From: Metarhizium brunneum
Taxonomy: Eukaryota; Ascomycota; Sordariomycetes; Hypocreales; Clavicipitaceae
Assembly (NCBI RefSeq): GCF_013426205.1
Contig: NC_089422.1
Coordinates: 8,893,001-8,957,000 of the forward strand
DNA length: 64,000 nt
Direction: 5' to 3'
In this document: positions 57,605 to 64,000 of the stretch, in pieces
Numbering within the stretch: the first letter of the stretch is position 1
How the letters are laid out: each line of letters begins with the position of its first letter
Program-made: the position numbers and the translations under genes
The notes under the pieces: model-generated
The model's input: the letters and a program-made list of their open reading frames with translations, nothing else
Database searches by the model: none
What the model was told of the DNA's origin: nothing

Positions 57605-58039
57605 GTGGCACGCAAGCGAGCCAGAGACCGTGAGTCTCAGCGCGCATGGCGCAACTGGATCAAGCAGCAGTCACAGCATCTAGAATATCTTACAAGGGAT
57701 AATGAAAACCTTAAAGACAGGGTTCAACTCCTAGTGGAAGAAATTAACAATATACAGGGCTACTCTACCCACCTCCTAAGGGATAACGAAAAGAGTCGCG
57801 TTTCTTGCCATACTTTGGAGATGCATATGGATTATTCTGACCCGACGTCGGGCGCGTTAAGTCCGGACTTTCTCGGTGCTGGGCATAGGTCCCATACCCT
57901 TGATGATTTCTCCATGGACAGCCTAGGTCAGGTCGTCGGAAGGGATGGACGTTCGACTGCTCTGACAAGGGCTCAAAGAGGGCTTGGAAGCAAAAGGGCT
58001 CAATTCAATATTAATCTCGAAGGGTCTCTAAGGTCTTGA
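57605..58039 (+). pseudogene. bZIP-like gene relic without start codon
   Basis: The frame begins with a GTG and has no upstream ATG. Residues 3-45 resemble a basic-leucine-zipper: RKRARDRESQRAWRN, then a heptad-like helix with LEYLTRDNENLKDRVQLL. The usual second half of the basic region is degraded (WIKQQ where RKK is expected). From 57961 on, the coding sequence is a partial copy of the MITE-like repeat (TGACAAGGGCTCAAAGAGGG), so the last 25 residues derive from the repeat. With copies 2 and 3 on either side, it looks like a gene fragment caught between insertions. Expression is unknown. Confidence 0.55.
57961..58012 (+). repeat. Partial MITE-like repeat, 5' end only
   Basis: About 50 bp matching the first part of copy 3: TGACAAGGGCTCAAAGAGGG, then GGCTTGGAAGCAA and CTCAATTCA. 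The remainder of the repeat is absent. It is fused in frame to the bZIP-like relic. Confidence 0.7.
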
Positions 58040-58156
58040 GTTTCTACAAGAGAAGAAGAGAAAGGTGGCCGCCTTATATACATAAAAGGAACACCTAGGC
58101 CTAGGGCTCTTACCCGGGCACGTGTTTAAGCCGTGTAATTAATAAGTCCCGTATCG

Positions 58157-58181
58157 GTGAAGCCCCTTTGTTGGGCTTCAC
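58157..58181 (+). terminator. Perfect 9-bp hairpin
   Basis: GTGAAGCCC, a 7-base spacer, then GGGCTTCAC. It sits just before MITE copy 3. Eukaryotic genes do not use such terminators, so this is only a structural note; it may belong to the repeat or to an older element. Confidence 0.4.
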
Positions 58182-58187
58182 GGTCTG

Positions 58188-58389
58188 TTGGTGTGACAAG
58201 GGCTCAGTAGAGGGCTTGGAGCAATTTACTCAATTCATCTAATAACAGTCTTTGGTATCAAAGGTCCTTGGTTTTCCTCAAGGCCTTAAGGGACCGAAGC
58301 CGTCTATTTATACAAGAAGTCGGTGAGGGACTTTGCCCTAGGTCTCGTGACCGTAGCCCTTGTGTGACCAACGCCATTTCCGTGTAACA
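58188..58389 (+). mobile_element. MITE-like repeat, copy 3
   Basis: The best-preserved copy. It starts TTGGTGTGACAAGGGCT and ends AGCCCTTGTGTGACCAA, a 17-bp imperfect terminal inverted repeat in which only the inner GTG/CAC triplet differs. Internal blocks match copies 1, 2 and 4. It is followed by two close copies of TTTCCGTGTAACA. Confidence 0.82.
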
Positions 58390-58412
58390 GTTGGGCCTTT
58401 TCCGTGTAACAA

Positions 58413-59850
58413 TTGCGATGGGGCAATATAGCGCAGGATCCTTCATTTGCTTGGCCCGCCGTCTATTGGAATGGGCTCAGGGAAGCGTCTAGACAGGAGA
58501 TACTAGATGGAAACAGGGATCCTGGACTGCTTGGTACACATGTCATTCCCTGTGGCGTGGATGGGCCAATGCCCGCAGTGCTCTTCCACTCGAGAGCGTG
58601 CTGGTAGCTCTCCATCGACGACCTCGTCCGCCAAAGATTCATTACTGCTTTCTGTACACTCAAGGCATCTGTATGTGAAATCCTCCTCTCAAATTAACTA
58701 CTCCACCCTCGACAAAATTAAACCCGCTATCGAATATACCCTAAAAGACATCAAACAAGACGTGTGGTGCTTTTCCAGGGTACGCCCCTTAGCACACAAG
58801 ATGCAGCTCGCTAAAACGTTTAAATCACTCGTGGCTCACGGCGGACAGGACAAATCCTCGAATATTAGCCAAGTACCAAAAGTCCAGCAACGTCACATCA
58901 CATTCTATAGCCTGACAAAAGGAATGGCAGAACGAAGTATCTTTGATCCGCTTACGAGGCAATTTGCCAAGGTATACGGCAGTAACGGCACCTAGCAGCG
59001 CCTGGCTTGCTCCATCGATTCAATGATGTAGATGCATACATGCAATCTCCAAACGCATATAGGGCGCCTTTTCTAGCCTAATTATCTAACAAACCTATCA
59101 AAATGACGATAGATTCTAAAGAGCTCTGAAGGGAAGATAAAGTGTAGCGGCAAGAAGAACTTGCCAAGTTGGAACCACGTACACTATACGAGGGCAAAAC
59201 TGCTCTCTCCTTACTATCAGAAGCCCTACATGCTACTAAGCTGCCTCTCTTGACATTTGGTTCTAGTGATAGCAAAACCCGCACACCCCATACCTATTGT
59301 CCTAACACAGCTTTATGCTACGTGTTCACATGGCCAAATTGTCAATCTGTCTAGACAAAGTGCTCTCGTAGGATCAAAAACTTCAGCTGTTCCCGATGTG
59401 GGATGTGGGAAGATGCGTCGACCAGCACGGTATAATACGGTGGACATGCGGGATAACATGACAAAGACACCAACGAGGATCAGATGGCGATCCCTGACTA
59501 GCTCAAAGGGGCGCCGGGAACATGATGCCAAGAGCTTCTGGAATATATTGACAGGTCTCGCCAAGCAATTAGCGTGGAGCTTGTTATCTCTTTATGTAGA
59601 TGCGGAGCGGCTCGTGGAGACTCGCTTACCGAAGAACATCGTATGGCAGCGGAGCCGCGAGCCACTTCGCATCTAAACAGATAAAGCGCTCTCGATATTA
59701 CCAGTTTTCGGACCAGAATCCACTACAGAACGCCGAGATCAAAACGGCCAAGTAGGATACCGAGGACTTGCAGACGCCTGCTTGACCATGGGCCAACTCC
59801 TCACAGCTATCGTACGAAATAGTAGCGGCAGGGTAGTAGCTTGTTAAGTA
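58413..59850 (+). pseudogene. Degraded coding remnants, unidentified
   Basis: Three stretches read like protein but are broken by stops. 58413-58685 has WPAVYWNGLREASRQEILDG, then one TAG, then LSIDDLVRQRFITAFCTLKA. 58670-58995 contains NYSTLDKIKPAIEYTLKDIK. 59401-59848 includes LYVDAERLVETRLPKNIV, one TAA, and VGYRGLADACLTMGQLLTAI. I recognise none of them. They may belong to an old mobile element or to genes inactivated by mutation. Confidence 0.4.
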
Positions 59851-60437
59851 AAGCAGCGCTTTGCTTGAGTTTTTACGGTATTATGAGAAGTTTAATAAGC
59901 TAACAAATATAGCTTTTCACTTTATTTTTTTAATTCAATTTCAACCTTTAATTCCGACCTTTAATTTTGCCCCTCCCGGGCTTGCCGCTTTGCTTACACT
60001 TATAACAAGGGTTTACGTTGTTATCTGACCTGGTAGGTTGTAGCACTGCTCGTGGATACTGCATGATAAGCATAATTATAACCTTCGATTCCTGAGTCCT
60101 ATATCCTGACCCCCTGTTCATCGCTCCCACCTTACCCACCGGTTGCAGCATACTGCCGCGCTTACATTATTCAGTCTATCCTGAACTGGCGGGTAAATAC
60201 GACTCATGAGCCCCATGGCATCCCGCCGGTCCATCAGTTATTAAACGGAATGAAGTAAATGGCTCCGAATCGTCTCGCTGTACCAACTGTCTATATAAGT
60301 AGGTGATGCCGTCCTTGACACAGAGTTTGAATTCTGCAGGATTCCTCTTCACATCAATCCAATTACTCTCTTTTCTGGCACATTCAGCCTTATTCTTTTA
60401 TTATCTATTTCAACGATTACGTCTCGCAACAACCACC
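59851..60437. other. AT-rich spacer and promoter of the cysteine-rich secreted-protein gene
   Basis: Contains a T-rich AT tract (59920-59960) and, on the minus strand, a 67-codon frame ending in a CYKCKQSGKPGRGK motif that could be a fragment of a zinc-binding element protein; too short to call. The last 150 bp form a promoter with a TATA box at 60293. Confidence 0.45.
60293..60299 (+). promoter_or_regulatory. TATA box of the cysteine-rich secreted-protein gene
   Basis: TATATAA lies 145 bp upstream of the start codon at 60438, followed by a C/T-rich leader, as expected for a regulated secreted-protein gene. Confidence 0.55.
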
Positions 60438-61043
60438 ATGAAGTTCACTCCACTTGTGGCCGCCGGCCTTGTAGCCTTCGCCACTGCCCAGCCAGCTCGG
60501 GATGCTCAAGCCGCGCGTACTCCAGACACGGGATTTACCGTATTTGTGGACGAAGGTTGCGCGGGCTTTCGGGGAAACCCCAAGTGCAAGGAGTATGCTG
60601 AGAAATGCTACGAGGACTCAAAGAATCTTGCGACCAAGCAGCAGGTTATCGACTGCACCCAGGCAAAACTAAAAGCGGATGCTCTGGGCCCGGGTGGTGC
60701 ACCAAGCAAGGAGCAGTTTTGCGCGGGCTATATGAAAGACCCGAAATGCCAGGAATATGCCAAGGCATGCGAGCGAGAAGAATTTGCAAAGCTCCGCAAG
60801 GCAGCCGAATCCGACAGCAGAGACTGGAACGGTGACGCCGAACCAGCTAGACAGCTCCCGACCGGGCAACAGCTTATTTACTGCACCCAGGAGAAACTAG
60901 TCGGGCCAAGTCTACTAGACAAACTTTGCGTGCGCTTTGGATGGGAAAACCGACAAGGCTGCATTGCCAAGATCACTGATTGCAACACCAAGGGCGAGGT
61001 TTTGGCCGATTGCATGTTGCCCTACGACGAGTACGGTATCTAA
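60438..61043 (+). CDS. Secreted cysteine-rich protein with three related modules (effector candidate)
   Basis: A single exon encodes 201 residues. I start at ATG 60438 (MKFTPLVAAGLVAFATA, a signal peptide) rather than at the upstream in-frame ATG 60303, whose extra 45 residues are hydrophobic leader-like. The mature part contains three copies of a module: CAGFRGNPKCKEYAEKC with VIDCTQAKL; CAGYMKDPKCQEYAKAC with LIYCTQEKL; and a diverged CVRFGWENRQGC with ITDC and LADC. Each has four to five cysteines at similar spacing, so disulphide-bonded helical repeats are likely. I know no family with this arrangement. It is an intact frame in a region of decayed genes and MITE-like repeats, the usual genomic setting of fungal effectors; the effector role is inference. 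Confidence 0.82.
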   Translation: MKFTPLVAAGLVAFATAQPARDAQAARTPDTGFTVFVDEGCAGFRGNPKCKEYAEKCYEDSKNLATKQQVIDCTQAKLKADALGPGGAPSKEQFCAGYMKDPKCQEYAKACEREEFAKLRKAAESDSRDWNGDAEPARQLPTGQQLIYCTQEKLVGPSLLDKLCVRFGWENRQGCIAKITDCNTKGEVLADCMLPYDEYGI

Positions 61044-61642
61044 TTCCCTGACCAAGACTAAACATGTGTTGGAAGCCGTTGCCGCATCCGCAAACAAAAA
61101 AGACCGGCTTCACCACCGTCGAGCTTCTCGACAAGTGGAGGCTCTATATGTGAATTTCGAAAGCTCGGGGCCGTCGTGGTCCAAGTCAGCGTCGCCGCAC
61201 GTCTTATCAGGTCGTGGTGCGTGGCAGCGCCGCTTTGCGCAATGGAAGCAGCGAGCACTGGTCTCTGAGTTGCTTTGTCAATTAACCCAATAAAAGAAGA
61301 CCTATTTTGTATTCTATTTTGCTACATCTATAAATACAACCGTTAAAGTCTCATCGTACTGCCCTGCGTCTGCATGGTGAAGCGTTATCGACCTAACCTG
61401 CCACCGAACTCGGACGGATCTGATACGTGACTGACCAATATCACAGCGCAAAATTAAACAGTGTCATGTATGAATTCAAGTCTTTATTTACAAGACGGTG
61501 ATGCCAACGAACGAGTTGTCCTAAGGGGATGCAAAGCGGCGGTGGCCAGGGCAGGATATTAGTCCGGCCTTGAAAGCTGCTGCTGAATTTAGGCTTGTTG
61601 AAGCTGCTGCTGAGATCGGGATCGTCGAAGCTATTGAATTTC
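61044..61642. other. 3' flank, no gene
   Basis: A 118-codon frame overlaps the end of the preceding gene in another phase and is rejected. No domain or repeat other than the following MITE copy is seen. Confidence 0.5.
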
Positions 61643-61814
61643 GTCACACGTACAAGGGTTACGGTCACAGGATTAGGGCTGAAGACCCTCACCGACTTCT
61701 TGGATTTATAAAGGCCCTTGGCCCCTCAAGGCCTTGGAAAACCAATGACCTTTGATACCAAAGACAGTGCTGTTATTAGATGAATTGGGCTATTTTCTCT
61801 AACGACCCTGTCAA
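61643..61814 (-). mobile_element. MITE-like repeat, copy 4 (inverted, diverged)
   Basis: Shares TGACCTTTGATACCAAAGAC, CACCGACTTCTTGGATTTAT and the terminal ACAAGGGTTACGG / CGACCCTGTCA pair with the other copies, with more changes and a deletion near its right end. It is the oldest-looking copy. Confidence 0.72.
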
Positions 61815-62581
61815 GCATAGAACAGAGGCCTCGGCGAATCTCGTGTCTCCTTTATGTCTGGTGTTTTCCCACCTACAAGCGAGCTTTATATATGAAAAAT
61901 ACATCGTCCCCAACCACTTACGACCATAGCCACTAGGAGGCCTCGCAAACCCGTCAAGCTCTTCTCCGGGGTTTTGCTGCCTCTAGATATAGAGGAGTGT
62001 GCCTCTAAAAATAGAGGATGTGGCATCCTTTCTTGGAGGACAGGGAACCGAGAGTTGGTGTGGGAGTATTACGGTTTGCCGCCGTATTGCACAGTGAAGT
62101 TTCGTAAAGGATGGAATATTAAAGGTACCGGTACCGCCCTGGCACCTGGAAACTGATGTTCTTTCGTCAATTGCGATACAATCACCCCCCACCGTCCTTG
62201 GACCCCCTGACTATTTGCAAGGATAGAGCTGGTTATTTCGGCCCGTTGCCCATTACCATCATCGTCAACTGTGCCCGAACGGGACAATTGCTACCCACCA
62301 TGTGTTTGCAAATTGCATATTCTTCAGAAGCCCACCTCGTTCGTATGTCAGATAATAGCAAAAGTCAAGTACGGCACGAACGCAATGCGCCTGCCGCTGA
62401 GGTCACGTGTCGACACAACTTGCCTCATACCACAAGTATAGCCCCTCACATATCTTAACCTCATGCGTACAAAAGCCCTTGTCGTATTGCTTCCATCTAG
62501 CTGCTAGTTGTATTCAAAAGCCTAAGGCTTGGTTGGTGTTGGCTGCATGCAGTCGAATGACTTGTATACTCGCCGAGCAGA
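61815..62581. other. Promoter region of the HET gene; no other gene
   Basis: Only short frames of up to 100 codons. It includes a small direct repeat of TATAGAGGANTGTG (about 61987-62021). Confidence 0.45.
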
Positions 62582-64000
62582 ATGGGTTCTATTGTACTAG
62601 CTGGGCCCGAGGAGAACGACAACGAGACTATGAACAGGCATAGATTATGTTCAACCTGCGAAAAGTTGCTGATTCGACCACACGATGACTGGGATACCGA
62701 TAAAAGTACTCAAATCGGCTATTCGAGGCGCCCATACGACGATATCGTGTCTTCTGCAAAAATTAGCTGCCCTATTTGTAAAAGTTTACATGGCAGCATT
62801 CTAGCCTCGCCTCGGCATCAGTCGGATCTTATAGATCGGGGATTATCCTGTTCTCTCTATTGGAATAGAGAAGCAGGCAAGTTCGATCGCATCGGGTTCT
62901 CTACGCCCCTGGTTCATTTTAAATTATTTTTAGAACAAGGTTCAGTTCTCATTATCAAATTTGACTTATTTAAATGTCACTAACAGTAATGTCTGATGCA
63001 TAGATGTATCTTTTCTCATTCGAGGGAAAGGGTGTGAGTTAGCCAGTACATCTTCAAAGGCCTGTGTCAATTTAGTCACAGATTGGATCACGACTTGCAC
63101 CAACAACCATCTACAGTGCAATCGGGAAGCGAAAGAGCCGGCTTGGCTCCCAACACGGCTCATTGATATTGGACACGTGGAAGGTACATGCCATCCTCGA
63201 CTCGCGAACACCAGTGAAATGCAGAAAGACACAGAACAGACCAAATATGTTGCACTTACACATAGATGGGCTTCTCAGCCGACAGTTACACTTACCTCGA
63301 GGAATGTCGACCATCTCCAGCGAAAGATTACGCTGGAAGAACTCCCTAGAACTTTTAAAGATGCAGTACAATTCACAAGAAGCTTAGGAATGAGATATCT
63401 GTGGATCGACTCTCTGTGCATACAGCAAGATTGCCAAGATGATTGGCGAAAAGAGTCCGCAGTCATGGGCAAGGTGTACGGGCAATCGTTCTGCAATATT
63501 GCCGCAACAGCTGCAGCCAACGGTGAAGAAGGGCTCTTTGTTGACAGAGACATTCTATCACATGCTCCCTTTAAAATAGACTTGAGATGGAGAGGACATC
63601 AAAGAACATACTACTGCATCTATAGCGATGTATGGCATTTGGGAGTAACTTCAACGCCACTGAATCACCGGGGATGGGTCCTTCAAGAGCGCCTTCTCAG
63701 TCCCCGCACTCTATCGTTTAATAATACCCAGTTGTTCTGGGAATGTCGGCAGCTGCAGGCCAGCGAATCGTTTCCCAAAGGCTTGGGACCAAACCCTGAC
63801 TTCGCCCATGAGGATATAGACGAAGACTCAGGGCTATGCTCAAAAGCCTGGGCAACCGAGGAACCTGGCGCTCAGTATGCTCCATGGAGGAAAGTCATTG
63901 AACAATTCATGGTTTGCAAAATAACCAAGGCTACTGATAAACTTATTGCGGTTTCTGGCATCGCTCAAGAAATGCAGTCTCTTCTTGGTGATACTTACGT
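62582..64000 (+). CDS. HET-domain (heterokaryon incompatibility) protein, 3' end beyond window
   Basis: Two exons are visible, 62582-62939 and 63004-64000, about 451 residues, with the frame open at the edge. The 64-nt intron (62940-63003) has a weak donor GTTCAG, branch CACTAAC and acceptor GCATAG; it joins LEQ to DVSFLIRGKG in frame. A Cys-rich N-terminal part (CSTCEKLLI, ISCPICKSL) precedes the HET domain, which begins at about residue 175 with WLPTRLIDIG and has the core motifs YVALTHRWA, LGMRYLWIDSLCIQQD and LNHRGWVLQERLLSPRTL. HET proteins trigger cell death when unlike strains fuse; filamentous fungi carry dozens of diverse copies, so the partner or trigger cannot be named. Its place at the edge of a repeat-rich stretch is typical. 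Confidence 0.93.

Overview
The window is nuclear DNA of a filamentous ascomycete, and the gene set (Cft1, TAF1, a fungal LMBD1-like transporter, Zn2Cys6 regulators, a HET protein) suggests a Sordariomycete, possibly Hypocreales. That placement is inferred from protein style, not from a search. Most introns are 45-90 nt with GTRNGT donors and CTAAC-like branch sites, so exon structures below were rebuilt by hand from reading frame, donor and acceptor.

Layout. 1-1247 (-): a gene running off the left edge, whose frame is open to base 1. 2924-4753 (+): multi-pass membrane protein. 7276-8097 (+): SANT/Myb-like regulator. 8384-8830: a terminal-inverted-repeat element. 9765-10276 (+): small secreted protein. 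10376-14845 (-): CFT1. 15851-17629 (+): LMBD1-like transporter. 18592-19635 (-): ANCHR-like zinc protein. 19985-22151 (-): Zn2Cys6 factor. 23851-24757 (+): secreted Gly/Ser-rich membrane-anchored protein. 25612-29873 (+): TAF1. 30712-31878 (+): F-box/ankyrin protein. 32241-32760: two adjacent large inverted repeats. 37632-39731 (+): MADS-box factor. 40511-41270 (-): FAS1 protein. 43478-45890 (+): fumarate reductase with a cytochrome b5 tail. 47342-49743 (-): second Zn2Cys6 factor. 50287-51258 (-): AP-1-type bZIP. 53.8-62 kb: a repeat-rich stretch with decayed ORFs and at least four full and one partial copy of a ~200 bp MITE-like repeat, in which a secreted cysteine-rich protein gene (60438-61043) is intact. 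62582-64000 (+): a HET-domain gene running off the right edge.

Two thirds of the window is ordinary housekeeping sequence: mRNA 3'-end processing (CFT1), TFIID (TAF1), vesicle/lysosome functions (LMBD1-like, ANCHR-like) and cell-wall signalling (MADS/Rlm1-type). Five or six regulators occur, but I see no biosynthetic cluster beside them. The right 10 kb has a different character: degraded reading frames, short repeated elements, a candidate effector and a HET gene, typical of a fast-evolving compartment. I did not find a convincing entirely new system; the most interesting items are the MITE family with its bZIP-like relic, the tandem hairpins at 32.2-32.8 kb, and the TAF1 3' end, where a long intron carries a charged-helix ORF and splits the zinc knuckle.
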